Notes: generated by a model not told the origin, from the letters alone. Numbered from the stretch's first letter, positions 1 to 14,246 are shown. The stretch is 64,000 nucleotides of DNA from Pseudomonas cavernicola (GCF_003596405.1 NZ_QYUR01000006.1:372001-436000), one strand, 5' to 3'. A program made the numbers and translations.

Positions 1-1231
1 CGATATCGGCGGTCAGATCGACCGGGAAGCCGTAGGTGTCGTAGAGCTTGAACAGGGTCTCGCCGGGGATCATCTTGCCCTTCAGGCCGACCAGATCCAG
101 CTCGAGGATCTTCAGCCCCTGCTCCAGGGTCTTGGCGAACTGCTCTTCCTCGGTTTTCAGCACACGCTCGATATGCGCCTGCTGCTGTTTCAGCTCAGGG
201 AAAGCCTCGCCCATCTCGGACACCAGCGCGGCGACGATCTGGTAGAAGAAGCTGCCCTTGGCGCCCAGCTTGTTGCCGTGGCGGCAGGCGCGACGAATGA
301 TGCGGCGCAGCACATAACCGCGGCCTTCGTTGGACGGCGTCACGCCGTCGGCGATCAGGAAGCCGCAGGAGCGAATGTGGTCAGCCACTACCTTCAACGA
401 CGGCTGGTCGTCGTTGCTGCAGCCGATGGCCTTGGCGCAAGCGGCCAGCAGGCTTTGGAACAGGTCGATCTCGTAGTTCGAGTGCACATGCTGCAGCACG
501 GCACTGATCCGCTCCAGGCCCATGCCGGTATCGACCGACGGCGCCGGGAGCGGGTGCAGCACGCCGTCGGCGGTGCGGTTGAACTGCATGAAGACGTTGT
601 TCCAGATCTCGATATAACGATCGCCGTCTTCTTCCGGCGAGCCGGGTGGGCCGCCCCAGATGTCGGCGCCGTGATCGTAAAAAATCTCGGTGCATGGGCC
701 ACACGGGCCGGTATCGCCCATGGTCCAGAAGTTGTCGGAGGCGTAAGGCGCGCCTTTGTTGTCGCCGATCCGCACCATGCGCTCGGCCGGTACGCCGACT
801 TCCTTGGTCCAGATGTCGTACGCCTCGTCATCGCTGGCGTAGACGGTGACCCAAAGCTTGTCCTTCGGCAGGTTCAGCCACTTGTCCGAGGTCAGGAACT
901 GCCAGGCGTAGTTGATCGCATCGCGCTTGAAGTAGTCACCGAAGCTGAAGTTACCCAGCATTTCGAAGAAGGTGTGATGGCGTGCGGTGTAACCGACGTT
1001 TTCCAGGTCGTTATGCTTACCGCCGGCGCGGACGCACTTCTGGCTGCTGACGGCGCGGGTATAAGCGCGCTTTTCCTGGCCCAGGAAGCAGTCCTTGAAC
1101 TGGTTCATCCCCGCGTTGGTGAACAGCAGGGTCGGGTCGTTGCCCGGGATCAGAGAGCTGGAGGCGACACGAGTGTGACCCTGCTCTTCGAAGAAGCGGA
1201 GGAAGGCTTCACGGATTTCTGCGCTTTTCAT
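1..1231 (-). CDS. alaS: Alanyl-tRNA synthetase, N-terminal part (cut by window edge)
   Basis: Charges tRNA-Ala with alanine in the cytoplasm. Reading leftwards from the ATG at 1231, the protein begins [19 protein letters not shown] and continues through the class II synthetase core with the characteristic segments [10 protein letters not shown] and [19 protein letters not shown]. About 410 of the usual roughly 875 residues lie inside the window; the editing and C-terminal domains fall outside it. The start was chosen because it gives the standard AlaS N terminus with no upstream extension. The frame is open to the window edge. In P. aeruginosa alaS also sits beyond the aru genes, which supports ordinary synteny. 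Confidence 0.96.
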   Translation of the reverse strand, partial: MKSAEIREAFLRFFEEQGHTRVASSSLIPGNDPTLLFTNAGMNQFKDCFLGQEKRAYTRAVSSQKCVRAGGKHNDLENVGYTARHHTFFEMLGNFSFGDYFKRDAINYAWQFLTSDKWLNLPKDKLWVTVYASDDEAYDIWTKEVGVPAERMVRIGDNKGAPYASDNFWTMGDTGPCGPCTEIFYDHGADIWGGPPGSPEEDGDRYIEIWNNVFMQFNRTADGVLHPLPAPSVDTGMGLERISAVLQHVHSNYEIDLFQSLLAACAKAIGCSNDDQPSLKVVADHIRSCGFLIADGVTPSNEGRGYVLRRIIRRACRHGNKLGAKGSFFYQIVAALVSEMGEAFPELKQQQAHIERVLKTEEEQFAKTLEQGLKILELDLVGLKGKMIPGETLFKLYDTYGFPVDLTADI

Positions 1232-1547
1232 AGGTTCTTCCACGGGAAATGCGGCCACAAAGGTAATTGCAAAACGTCACGAGCGAAGAACTAGGTAAGG
1301 ACCCAGCCCGTTCCAGACGGGCTTAGCGCACTTTCCACAGCCATGCGGGGCGGGAAAGCCGGCGAAAAAGGCCGTTTACGTGGTGTAAACGAGCATTTTT
1401 TGCCTGCTTTCAGCGCAACATCGTCGAGCGCCGTAGTTTTGCAACTGCCGTGCGAATCGCCGGCAAAGGGCCGCATTATATCGGCCCTGCGGCTTACGGG
1501 TAGTGCCTTTATCGGTGAGAAATCACCTATATGACCACTTGCACGAC
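1232..1547. other. alaS upstream region; no gene
   Basis: This 316-bp gap separates the alaS start from the end of ltaE and should hold the alaS promoter. I see no credible gene. Two hairpins are visible: AGCCCGT/ACGGGCT at 1305-1323 and CGTTTAC/GTAAACG near 1373-1391, the latter followed by a T run. The stretch around 1362-1400 resembles part of the MITE-like repeat at 58286-58594, so it may be a decayed copy of that family. Confidence 0.5.
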
Positions 1548-2552
1548 TCAGACGTGGCGAAAAGCGGCAAAGCTCTCGATCACCCGCTGGATGTCTGCGG
1601 CCGACACATCCAGGTGTGTGACCAAGCGCAGACGAGCTGCCGCGCTCACTTTTATCCCGCGCTCAGCCACGAAAGCCTGCAGCGCACGCGCCTGCTGGCC
1701 CATCGGCATATAGACCATGTTGGTCTGCACCGGCTCGACTGTATAGCCCAACTCACGCAACCCTTCAGCCAGCAATGCGGCGTTGGCGTGATCTTCAGCC
1801 AGGCGCTCGACTTGATGCTGCAACGCGTACAGCCCCGCCGCCGCTAGAATCCCGGCTTGGCGCATGCCGCCACCGACCATTTTGCGCAACCGCCGAGCCT
1901 TGCCGATCAGCTCCGCGCTACCGCAGAGCACCGAACCGATTGGCGCCCCGAGCCCCTTGGAAAGGCAGACCGAGACCGAATCGAAGTGCTGAGTGATCTC
2001 CCGCGCATCCACCCCCAGCTTGACTGCCGCGTTGTACAGACGGGCACCGTCCAGGTGCAACGCCAAGCCATACTCATGCGTGAGCTGCCGTGCGGCGGCC
2101 AGGTACGTCAACGGCAGCACCTTGCTCTGCATGGTGTTTTCCAGCGCTAACAAGCGGGTGCGGGCGAAATGGAAGTCGTCCGGTTTGATCGCCGCCGCCA
2201 CCCGGGCCAGATCGAGCGTGCCATCGGCCTCGACTGCCAACGGCTGCGGCTGGATCGAACCGAGCACCGCCGCGCCGCCACCCTCATATTTATAGGTATG
2301 CGCTTCCTGCCCGACGATGTATTCGTCACCGCGTTCGCAGTGCGCCATCAGCCCGAGCAGGTTACTCATGGTGCCACTGGGCACGAACAGACCCTCAGCG
2401 AAGCCCAGGCGGTTGGCTAAGTGCTGCTCCAGGTGGTTGACCGTCGGATCCTCGCCATAAACATCGTCACCGACCTCCGCGCGCAGCATTGCCTCACGCA
2501 TACCAGCGGTGGGCTGGGTGACGGTGTCGCTGCGCAGATCGATAACAGACAT
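1548..2552 (-). CDS. ltaE: Low-specificity L-threonine aldolase
   Basis: PLP-dependent enzyme that cleaves L-threonine or L-allo-threonine to glycine and acetaldehyde, cytosolic. The 334-residue protein begins [15 protein letters not shown], the family hallmark N terminus. It carries the aspartate motif [12 protein letters not shown] near residue 170 and the PLP lysine in [14 protein letters not shown] near residue 200. The ATG at 2552 is preceded by CAGGAG and matches family length; a longer open frame to 2612 lacks support. It lies between alaS and the AST operon, in the same direction, separated from astE by a palindromic repeat. It is probably its own transcription unit. Stereospecificity (L-threo versus L-allo) cannot be read from the sequence. 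Confidence 0.9.
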   Translation of the reverse strand: MSVIDLRSDTVTQPTAGMREAMLRAEVGDDVYGEDPTVNHLEQHLANRLGFAEGLFVPSGTMSNLLGLMAHCERGDEYIVGQEAHTYKYEGGGAAVLGSIQPQPLAVEADGTLDLARVAAAIKPDDFHFARTRLLALENTMQSKVLPLTYLAAARQLTHEYGLALHLDGARLYNAAVKLGVDAREITQHFDSVSVCLSKGLGAPIGSVLCGSAELIGKARRLRKMVGGGMRQAGILAAAGLYALQHQVERLAEDHANAALLAEGLRELGYTVEPVQTNMVYMPMGQQARALQAFVAERGIKVSAAARLRLVTHLDVSAADIQRVIESFAAFRHV

Positions 2553-2612
2553 GGGCCAGGCTCCTGAATGGGCGAAAAGCCCGATGCTAAAGCGCCCCAA
2601 GAGGACAAACAA

Positions 2613-2778
2613 GGGTAGGCTGGGTTAGGCGCGCCCCGGCTCGTAGCAGTGCGGCAATCTCTGACGCGCCGTAACCCAGCGATACGCCAGCGCCAATGCC
2701 ATCGCAATGCTGGGTTACGCGGCGTTTGCAATCGCGTGGGTTGTTGCGGATTTGCTTACGCCGCTAACCCAGCCTACG
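2613..2778. repeat. Nested palindromic repeat (GTAGGCTGGGTTAG family)
   Basis: Outer arms read TAGGCTGGGTTAGGCG on the left and CGCTAACCCAGCCTA on the right. Inner arms pair GCCGTAACCCAGC with GCTGGGTTACGCGGC. Related GTAGG(C/G)TGGGT... palindromes occur at 24408-24487, 31489-31654, 54991-55142 and 61441-61597. The right arm supplies the CTA at 2774-2776, which is the TAG stop of astE. Confidence 0.8.
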
Positions 2779-3784
2779 CCACGCTATCGGCGCTAGCCGG
2801 AACCACCAGAATGGCGGCGCGCAGGCCATTCTTCACTTTCGGATTGGGGAAGATGATGCGTGCGCCCTCTTCCTCCACGGTCCAGCGAGTGCCGGCGATG
2901 TCCTCGGCCAGCAAATAGCCCACTGGCAACTCACTGAAGTTCTCGATATCCGCCGGCAGATGCAAGGTAAACGCATCGCTGTGTTTGATGACCTCGCGGG
3001 CCACCGAAAACAGCTGCAAACCCTCCAAAGCACCCGCCTCCACCTGCGGTTCGCGGCCTTCGATCAGGCATTGCAAGCGCGCTTCCAAACGATCGAGGTT
3101 GACCTGCTGGTTCTGCCCGAACGGTCGAGCCTTACCCAGCTCCAACGTGAAGGCTTCGGCATTCAGCTGGGCATAGGTGTAGGAACTGAAGGTAATCGAG
3201 CCCTTGCTCTGCAACAGCACCGCAGCAATCCCGGCAGCCTGCAGGCGAGCCAACTCCAGACGCGAATGGATGCAGCCCTCACGCCAGGGATAAAGGGCGA
3301 ACTGCTCGATTTTCGAGCCACGGATGGCGGTGTGCAGGTCGTAATGCAGGCGACTGCGTTGTGGCTTACTGAAGAACGCCGCGCTCAGGCGCTCCAACTC
3401 GCCCGCCCGCAGAGCCTCGAAGCCACTGGATAGTTCATGCCGGCCATTGAACAGACGATTGATATCCTGCTCGATATAGCGCTCGCCACGCCGCATGGCC
3501 TCGGGGTTGCCGAGCAAGAACAAAATGCGCGCACGTGGCTTCAAGGTGCCGCGGGCAATGCCTTGCAGCAGGCGGTCGAGCAGTTCGATCGGCGCGGTTT
3601 CGTTACCGTGAACACCGGCCGACAGCAACAAATCCAAGCCACTGTCATCCGAGCCGGGCGGCGTCACTTCCAACGCACCTTCGGCCAGCCAGCGCAAACG
3701 CGCGCCCTCGGCGGTCAGCTGAATCTTTGCGGCGGGCTCGTGGCCAGCCAGGGTCAGTTCAAGCAACTTACCGAGGGCTAACAT
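2774..3784 (-). CDS. astE: Succinylglutamate desuccinylase
   Basis: Last step of the arginine succinyltransferase pathway: hydrolyses N-succinylglutamate to glutamate and succinate. The 336-residue protein belongs to the zinc-dependent M14/aspartoacylase group. The zinc site is visible as GVHGNETAP (His59, Glu62) and [12 protein letters not shown] (His151), with the catalytic glutamate in [12 protein letters not shown] near residue 215. It is the distal gene of the aru operon, after the small protein gene at 3836-4120. Its TAG stop lies inside the terminal arm of a palindromic repeat, suggesting the repeat inserted or recombined exactly at the gene end. The P. aeruginosa equivalent is called aruE. 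Confidence 0.95.
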   Translation of the reverse strand: MLALGKLLELTLAGHEPAAKIQLTAEGARLRWLAEGALEVTPPGSDDSGLDLLLSAGVHGNETAPIELLDRLLQGIARGTLKPRARILFLLGNPEAMRRGERYIEQDINRLFNGRHELSSGFEALRAGELERLSAAFFSKPQRSRLHYDLHTAIRGSKIEQFALYPWREGCIHSRLELARLQAAGIAAVLLQSKGSITFSSYTYAQLNAEAFTLELGKARPFGQNQQVNLDRLEARLQCLIEGREPQVEAGALEGLQLFSVAREVIKHSDAFTLHLPADIENFSELPVGYLLAEDIAGTRWTVEEEGARIIFPNPKVKNGLRAAILVVPASADSVA

Positions 3785-3835
3785 GTGGTGATTCCCAATA
3801 CTTACTTCTTAGAGGCTGTTCACGATCCAAGCGAG

Positions 3836-4120
3836 TTAGTGATCATGGCCGCAATCTGGACCATGCACGTGCTCGTCATCGACTTCCGCCGGCTCCATCT
3901 CCAGCTCCAGGCTGACCAAGTTGGTCGCCAGCGGGCGCAGCAACAGGTTGGCGTACTCGGCGTCGCCTTCCTCGACATCCACCCCGATGATCAGTTGGCC
4001 GCGACCATCTTGCTGAATCCAGACCTCCTTGCCCTGCCAGATCACGGCAAAGCGGGTGCAGGTGGTTTCCAGCTGTGTGCCGTCGGTGTCTTCGAGTATC
4101 AGTTGCAGGCTATCGGACAT
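3836..4120 (-). CDS. Small acidic AST-operon protein with His/Cys-rich tail
   Basis: A 94-residue acidic protein beginning MSDSLQLILEDTDGTQLETT, lying between astB and astE in the same direction and almost certainly co-transcribed with them. I do not recognise a characterised family; the equivalent position in P. aeruginosa (PA0900, from memory) also holds an uncharacterised protein. The body looks like a compact beta-rich domain. The C terminus ends HVHGPDCGHDH, with four histidines and a cysteine that could bind a metal. Since AstE is a zinc enzyme, a metal-handling role is conceivable but untested. No signal peptide or membrane segment is visible. Confidence 0.8.
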   Translation of the reverse strand: MSDSLQLILEDTDGTQLETTCTRFAVIWQGKEVWIQQDGRGQLIIGVDVEEGDAEYANLLLRPLATNLVSLELEMEPAEVDDEHVHGPDCGHDH

Positions 4121-4133
4121 GGTTGCAGGACTC

Positions 4134-7986
<3,853 letters not shown>

Positions 7987-7997
7987 AGGCAATCCTC

Positions 7998-9014
7998 TTA
8001 AACCGCAACCAGGCGCACGCTGGCGCCCTCGCCGACGCCCAAGGCTTCGGCGGCTTCAAGACTCAGGGTGACCGGTTTGCCCGGCACCCAATCCAGTTCG
8101 ACGACAATCGCACGGAAGTCCTGCAATTGGCCGTTGGCCACCAGATAGGTACGCCCGCCTTTGCCGGGGTCGCCGATACGTACCGGCACCACGCGACTCT
8201 GGGCAATCGAGCGGATGCCTGAGGTGCGCGCGTGCAGGGTCGGGCCACCGTCAAAAATGTCGATGTAATGATCGGTCTCGAAGCCTTCACGCATGAGGAT
8301 GTCGAAGGTGATCTGCGCCCGTGGATGGACCTGGCCCATGGCTTCCTGGGCGGCGTCCGGCAACAGCGGCACGTAGATCGGGTAATGCGGCATCAGTTCG
8401 GCGAGAAAGGTGCGGCTTTTCAGACCACAGAGGCGCTCGGCCTCGGCATAGTTGAGGTCGAAGAAATTCCGCCCGACCGCATCCCAGAACGGCGAATCGC
8501 CGTTTTCATCGCTGTGCCCGACGATCTCCACCACTACCGCATCGGCGAAGCGCTCCGGGTGGCTAGCCACAAACAGCAGGCGGCCACGCGAGTTCAGCTC
8601 GGCCCACGGCGAGTTCACCAACGGTTTTTCGACGTAGAAGCTGGTCAGCAGGCTATTGCCGGTCAGGTCGTGGCAGAGCGAGAGCACGTGAATCTTGTTG
8701 TGGATCGAAAGCGACCGCGAGGCATGCACGAAGGTCTCGTTGCGGAAGCTGTAGAACGGCTCGGAATAGCCGGCCGAAGCGACGATGCCGGAACAGCCGA
8801 CCAGCCGACCAGTATCCGTATCTTCAAGCACGAAGAAATAGCTTTCTTCACCGTTAAAACTGACTTCGGCCGCAAACGACGCCTCCGAGGCGACAATCTT
8901 CTCGCTCAGGCGCTCGGCATCATCCGGCAGCGAAGTAACACCAACCGGGCTGTCCGCGGCCAGACGTTGCACGTCGGCCAGATCAGCCATTTGCGCAGGG
9001 CGCATCACCAGCAT
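7998..9014 (-). CDS. aruF: Arginine/ornithine N-succinyltransferase, alpha subunit
   Basis: Partner of AruG in succinylating arginine (and ornithine) from succinyl-CoA. The 338-residue protein begins MLVMRPAQMADLADVQRLAA and aligns by eye along its length with AruG: GVTSLPDDAERL corresponds to GLTTLPANEERL, and HYIDIFDGGPTLHART to GYVDIFDAGPAIEAET. The two are clearly paralogues. It is followed after 11 bp by aruG and preceded by aruC, with a 219-bp gap at 9015-9233 in which I see no gene. The gap could hold a secondary promoter or a processed segment. Confidence 0.94.
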   Translation of the reverse strand: MLVMRPAQMADLADVQRLAADSPVGVTSLPDDAERLSEKIVASEASFAAEVSFNGEESYFFVLEDTDTGRLVGCSGIVASAGYSEPFYSFRNETFVHASRSLSIHNKIHVLSLCHDLTGNSLLTSFYVEKPLVNSPWAELNSRGRLLFVASHPERFADAVVVEIVGHSDENGDSPFWDAVGRNFFDLNYAEAERLCGLKSRTFLAELMPHYPIYVPLLPDAAQEAMGQVHPRAQITFDILMREGFETDHYIDIFDGGPTLHARTSGIRSIAQSRVVPVRIGDPGKGGRTYLVANGQLQDFRAIVVELDWVPGKPVTLSLEAAEALGVGEGASVRLVAV

Positions 9015-9233
9015 GGTGTTACTCCTTCAAGAAAAGCTCCAAGCCACTCGCGCAGAGAGGCCGGGAGAAAGCCATGACACAAGACCACGGCACACACAGA
9101 AATGGTCATCCTTGGTAAAAATACGGATCAACTCGTCCTGAGTTGATTAAAGCTACAACTGGGCTGCATGGTTGGCGCGGGCCGAAAATGCCCAGAGGCA
9201 AAATTCGGCTCGTGCCGCACACCTAAAGCCTGC

Positions 9234-10619
<1,386 letters not shown>

Positions 10620-10769
10620 TCAATGCAGAGATGCACAGAAGGAGAAAATTTCTGAATAGGCTGACTAAGCGGCTTCTGCTGCCCGGGTCGCGCTCCTGGC
10701 GACCCAGTTTCTCTCTGCGACAAGAACAACTGTACAGGCGCCGTACAAAACCATCAGGAGAACGCAAAG

Positions 10770-10899
10770 GTAGGTTGGTGCTGAGCCAAAGGCGATGCCC
10801 AACAACCGGCCTGCAAGGCCGGGCTTCCAGTCGCGAGCCCGAGAATAAGGAGCCGCAGGGCGACTCCCTGTTGGGCATCGCTGCGTTCAGCGCCAACCT
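10770..10899. repeat. 133-bp palindromic repeat, copy 1 (interrupted by IS110 copy 1)
   Basis: Begins GGTAGGTTGGTGCTGAGC and would end CAGCGCCAACCTACG, but IS110 copy 1 enters after the CT at 10898-10899; the remaining ACG is at 12182-12184. The interior holds the small hairpin CGGCCTGCAAGGCCGG, as in the copies at 12217-12349 and 38384-38514. The outer arms form a long stem. Confidence 0.85.
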
Positions 10900-10939
10900 T
10901 GTATGTTGTTTTCCGTCAACCGGGTTAGCCTTTCAGGCC

Positions 10940-11120
10940 CTGCGCTTGACGCAGAGAAGCAGTTACTGGGGAGGCCGTTCCAACCTGGAGGTGAGTTCAC
11001 ACTCAACCTCGTCCGTAGATCGGCCCCCCGCCTCATTGCCCACCGCGTGGAGTATCCGGAAGCCAGCTCATTGAGGTGGACTTCGCATCACAAGGTTGCA
11101 GCGGCAAGAAGTGCGAGGTC
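10940..11120 (+). ncRNA. Predicted bridge RNA of IS110 copy 1
   Basis: Boundaries are approximate. A first loop is closed by GGCCG (10973-10977) pairing with CGGCC (11021-11025). It contains CCAACCT (10980-10986), identical to the left target with core CT, and CGTAG (11014-11018), complementary to the right target CTACG; a hairpin of GAGGTGAGT with ACTCAACCTC lies between. A second loop, closed by CCGC (11043) and GCGG (11101), contains GAGTATC (11050-11056), identical to the element's right end. It also contains ACAAG (11090-11094), complementary to core-plus-left-end CTTGT. This matches the two-loop design known for IS621 bridge RNA. No expression evidence is available. Confidence 0.8.
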
Positions 11121-11168
11121 GGGGAACCGGTAGCTATTGTTGCTCAAATGCCGGGCGAGATGAATTCA

Positions 11169-12164
11169 ATGAGCGTATTTGTCGGTGTGGATGTGGGTGC
11201 CAAGACAGTTGCCTTGGCATGGCGAAAGGGTGGTCGCACGCGGGGCAAGCTGGACATCCAGCAAACGCCCGAGGGTCACGCCCAGGCGGTGGAGCGGATT
11301 AAAGCGCTAGAAGCCGTCCAAGTCGTGATGGAGGCCACCGGCGTTTACTACTTGGACTTGGCCGTTGCCTTGAGCAAGGCCGGGATCGTCGTATCTGTCA
11401 TCAACCCCAAAAGCTTCCACCACTTTGCCCAACTCAAGTTGGCGCAAAGCAAGACCGACCCGCTAGACGCGGCCCTCCTGGCCGAGTACGCCGAGCGGAT
11501 GACGCCAGCCCCTTGGACTGCGCCGGATACCCTCCGTATGGCGCTGCGTGACATCGGCCGACAAATCAATCGGCTGACCGCGACCCGTACACAAGCCAAG
11601 AACCGCCTGCACGCCTTGCGCTCCAAACGTGACACGCTGGCGCTGCTGATTGAAGACGAAGTTGAAGCGGTCGAGAGGCTGGATCAGCGCATCGAGCGAC
11701 TCAGCAACGCTGCACAGCGCCTGATTGCCGAGGACGCCGTGTTGAACAGTCAGTTTCAGCATCTGCTGGCAGCCAAAGGTGTTGGCGTTGCCAGTGCTAT
11801 TGCGTTACTGGCTGAACTCAGTGTCCTGCCCCAGCATCTGAAGGCGCCGCAAGTCAGTCGCTATGCCGGGCTAGATATCCGCCTGTGCCAATCGGGCAGT
11901 AGCGTCAATAAGGCTTCACGGCTGAGCAAGGCGGGTAATGCCTATCTACGAAGCGCCCTCTACATGCCGGCACTGAGCGCGGTACGACATGACCCAAACG
12001 CCAAGGCCTTCTACCTGTCCCTACAACGCCGTGGCAAAAAGAAAATACAGGCCGTATGCGCCGTCATGCGCAAGTACCTGACCGGGCTTTGGGCTTGCAT
12101 CCAACTGGGCGAACCCTTCGACTCCAGCAAGCTATTCAGCAAAATCCATCTGGCTGAAGCTTGA
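11169..12164 (+). CDS. IS110-family recombinase (transposase), copy 1
   Basis: DEDD/serine recombinase that inserts and excises the element using its bridge RNA. The 331-residue protein begins MSVFVGVDVGAKTVALAW. The RuvC-like acidic set is visible as Asp8, Glu55 (VVMEATGVYY), Asp97 and Asp100 (SKTDPLDAALLAEY). A coiled-coil stretch follows around residues 135-190. The C-terminal IS116/IS110/IS902 domain contains GVGVASAIALLAEL and RYAGLDIRLCQSGSSVNKAS, with the candidate catalytic serine among residues 242-245. The start at 11169 is chosen for the standard N terminus; the longer open frame from 11076 overlaps the bridge RNA. It looks intact and functional. Confidence 0.95.
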   Translation: MSVFVGVDVGAKTVALAWRKGGRTRGKLDIQQTPEGHAQAVERIKALEAVQVVMEATGVYYLDLAVALSKAGIVVSVINPKSFHHFAQLKLAQSKTDPLDAALLAEYAERMTPAPWTAPDTLRMALRDIGRQINRLTATRTQAKNRLHALRSKRDTLALLIEDEVEAVERLDQRIERLSNAAQRLIAEDAVLNSQFQHLLAAKGVGVASAIALLAELSVLPQHLKAPQVSRYAGLDIRLCQSGSSVNKASRLSKAGNAYLRSALYMPALSAVRHDPNAKAFYLSLQRRGKKKIQAVCAVMRKYLTGLWACIQLGEPFDSSKLFSKIHLAEA

Positions 12165-12216
12165 CGTCCAACAGAGTATCTACGGGACTGCCGCTTACCT
12201 GCAAGTTTGCGCAAAA

Positions 12217-12349
12217 CGTAGGTTGGCGCTGAGCCAGAGGCGATGCCCAACAACCGGCCTGCAAGGTCGGGCTTTTATAGGTGAGACCGAGCTTAGGGAG
12301 TCGCGGGCGACTCCCTGCTGGGCATCGCTGCGCTCAGCGCCAACCTACG
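12217..12349. repeat. 133-bp palindromic repeat, copy 2 (uninterrupted)
   Basis: Outer arms CGTAGGTTGGCGCTGAGC and GCTCAGCGCCAACCTACG are perfect 18-bp inverted repeats. They continue inward as GGCGATGCCCA against TGGGCATCGC, with internal hairpins including GGAGTCGC/GCGACTCC. Both edges contain CCAACCTACG in opposite orientations (12340-12349 forward, 12217-12226 reverse), each a complete match to the IS110 target. It lies 36 bp from IS110 copy 1 and downstream of argR. Confidence 0.9.
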
Positions 12350-12386
12350 AGGCGACGAGCCCACCCTTGTGTGAACGGACTTCTTA

Positions 12387-13367
12387 TCAACCGCGCTCTA
12401 CCGGCACGGAAGTGAGCTCAAAGGGGCTGCTGCTGCGGCGCTGATTGCGGTCTTCACGCGGGGTGGCGCCGAAGAAGTTGCGGTAGGCGCTGGAGAAGTG
12501 CGGGCCGGATGAGAAGCCGCAGGACAGACCGATCTGGATGATCGATTTGCTGGTCTGCATCAACAGCTGGCGAGCCTTGTTCAGGCGCAGTTCCAGGTAG
12601 TACTGGCTGGGCACACGATTGAGGTACTGCTTGAATATCCGCTCCAACTGGCGGCGCGAGACGCAGACGTGCTGGGCGATTTCATCGGTGGTCAGCGGCT
12701 CTTCGATATTCGCCTCCATCAGCAGCACGGCCTGGGTCAGCTTCGGATGACTGGAACCCAGACGGTTCTGCAGGGGAATACGCTGACGCTCCCCGCCTTC
12801 ACGAATGCGCTCGACCACCAATTCTTCCGACACCGCACCGGCCAACTCCGCGCCGTGATCGCGGGCCAACACTGCCAGCAGCAGGTCGAGCACCGCCAGG
12901 CCGCCACAGGCCGTCAGGCGATCACGATCCCAATCGAACAAATGGCTGGTGGCAATCACCTTGGGGAAGCGCTCGGTAAAGTCGTCCTGCCAGCGCCAGT
13001 GCACCGCCGCACGATAACCATCGAGCAAGCCGAGCTGAGCCAACGGGTAAACCCCCGCAGACAGCCCGCCGATCACACAGCCAGCCCGCACCAACTGTTT
13101 GAGCGCACTGGATAAGGCTGGGGCAAGATGGGCCGGCGGCTCATCAGCCAGCAGAAAGAGCTTTTGACAGCCCTCCAGCTTACCGACCCAAGGCTCGCCC
13201 GGCAGGCGCCAGGCTCCTTCGACCATCGGTTCAGCCTGGAGGAACAGCAGCTCGTAAACCACATCAGGGTGAACACGCTGAGCGACACGCAACGCTTCCT
13301 CTGCCAACGCCAAAGTCATTGCTTTGGTGCTGGGCCAGAGGAGAAAACCAATTCGATGAGCAGTCAT
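12387..13367 (-). CDS. argR: ArgR, AraC-family regulator of arginine metabolism
   Basis: Arginine-responsive transcription regulator of pseudomonads, activating aru and aot and repressing biosynthetic genes. The 326-residue protein begins MTAHRIGFLLWPSTKAMTLA. Its N-terminal half has the DJ-1/PfpI-like glutaminase fold typical of this AraC subgroup (VIGGLSAGVYPLAQLG). The C-terminal half has two helix-turn-helix motifs (TTDEIAQHVCVSRRQLERIF and IIQIGLSCGFSSGPHFSSAY). The start at 13367 matches the known family N terminus; nine further upstream codons are open. It is the last gene of the aotJQMOP-argR cluster, as in P. aeruginosa. Confidence 0.93.
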   Translation of the reverse strand: MTAHRIGFLLWPSTKAMTLALAEEALRVAQRVHPDVVYELLFLQAEPMVEGAWRLPGEPWVGKLEGCQKLFLLADEPPAHLAPALSSALKQLVRAGCVIGGLSAGVYPLAQLGLLDGYRAAVHWRWQDDFTERFPKVIATSHLFDWDRDRLTACGGLAVLDLLLAVLARDHGAELAGAVSEELVVERIREGGERQRIPLQNRLGSSHPKLTQAVLLMEANIEEPLTTDEIAQHVCVSRRQLERIFKQYLNRVPSQYYLELRLNKARQLLMQTSKSIIQIGLSCGFSSGPHFSSAYRNFFGATPREDRNQRRSSSPFELTSVPVERG

Positions 13368-13455
13368 GGCTGGCAGTTTAGGCTCTGTTGGCATTGATGG
13401 ACATGCCGTGTCGCGCCCAAAAGGGGCGTCATTCTTGTGCTTCCAGTGACCGGGG

Positions 13456-14220
13456 TTACTTCAAGCTACCGGAAAGAAACTGCTTGAGACGCTCGGACTG
13501 CGGGTTAACCAGTACTTCTTTCGGGCAACCGTGCTCTTCCACCACACCTTTATGCAGGAACACCAACTGGTTCGAGACTTCACGAGCAAAGCCCATCTCG
13601 TGCGTCACCACCACCATGGTTCGGCCTTCCTGCGCCAGATCCTGCATGACCTTGAGCACCTCACCCACCAGTTCCGGATCGAGCGCCGAGGTAGGTTCGT
13701 CGAACAACATGACTTCCGGCTCCATCGCCAGCGCACGAGCAATCGCCACACGCTGCTGTTCGCCACCGGACATGTGCGCAGGATAAGCATCTTTACGATG
13801 TGCCACACCGACTTTGGCCAGGTAATGCTCGGCCTTTTCCTGTGCGTCCTTCTTCGACATGCCGAGCACGTGCACCGGGGCTTCCATGACGTTTTCCAGG
13901 GCGCTCATATGCGACCACAGGTTGAAGTGCTGGAACACCATCGACAAGCGCGAGCGCATGCGTTGCAGCTGCTTCGGATCGGCAGCCTTGAGCGCGCCCT
14001 CCCTATTCGCCACCAGCTTGAGTTCTTCGCCATTCAGCAGGATCTTGCCAGCGTGGGGCTGCTCCAGCAGATTGATGCAGCGCAGGAAGGTGCTCTTACC
14101 CGAGCCGCTGGAGCCGATGATGCTGATCACGTCGCCGGCCTTGGCCGCTAGCGAGACACCCTTGAGCACTTCGTGGCTGCCATAACGTTTGTGCAGGTCT
14201 TGAACTTCAAGTTTGTACAT
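13456..14220 (-). CDS. aotP: Arginine/ornithine ABC transporter, ATP-binding subunit
   Basis: ATPase that powers the AotQM permease for periplasmic uptake of basic amino acids. The 254-residue protein has Walker [10 protein letters not shown] (residues 36-44), the signature [16 protein letters not shown] and Walker [16 protein letters not shown], followed by the switch histidine in [10 protein letters not shown]. This is the HisP/GlnQ class. It lies 26 bp after aotO and 88 bp before argR, in the aot operon. Ligand specificity rests on synteny and on the adjacent argR. Confidence 0.95.
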   Translation of the reverse strand: MYKLEVQDLHKRYGSHEVLKGVSLAAKAGDVISIIGSSGSGKSTFLRCINLLEQPHAGKILLNGEELKLVANREGALKAADPKQLQRMRSRLSMVFQHFNLWSHMSALENVMEAPVHVLGMSKKDAQEKAEHYLAKVGVAHRKDAYPAHMSGGEQQRVAIARALAMEPEVMLFDEPTSALDPELVGEVLKVMQDLAQEGRTMVVVTHEMGFAREVSNQLVFLHKGVVEEHGCPKEVLVNPQSERLKQFLSGSLK

Positions 14221-14246
14221 GGTTTCGACTCTCGAATTCAGTGGAA

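Larger units (their letters stand above)
10900..12181 (+). mobile_element. IS110-family insertion sequence, copy 1
   Basis: Ends were set by comparing this copy with the second at 38515-39796: both start TGTATGTTGTTTTCC immediately after a genomic CT, and both end GAGTATCT before ACG. Counting one CT, each copy is 1282 bp. There are no terminal inverted repeats, as expected for IS110. The 269-bp left end before the recombinase is long and the right end after its stop is only about 15 bp, which is the IS110-group (not IS1111-group) layout. The two copies differ at only four positions that I can find, so they moved recently. It separates aruC from argR. Confidence 0.95.

Noticed and set aside
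173..1294. Long plus-strand open frame opposite alaS
   Set aside because: It is the antisense of a clear AlaS coding sequence; GC-rich codon bias leaves long open frames on the other strand.
1373..1400. Hairpin plus T run upstream of alaS as a terminator or T-box-like regulator
   Set aside because: It is on the plus strand with no plus-strand gene before it, and T-box leaders are not expected for alaS in Pseudomonas.
3806..3835. TTAGAGGCTGTTCACGATCC resembling the end of the MITE at 58286
   Set aside because: Similarity is limited to one end of about 20 bases with mismatches and there is no partner end.
10684..10704. GGGTCGC/GCGACCC hairpin as a terminator
   Set aside because: Short stem, no T run and no gene upstream on that strand.
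11076..11168. Upstream extension of the IS110 recombinase
   Set aside because: The extra 31 codons cover the donor loop of the predicted RNA and are not part of the family N terminus.
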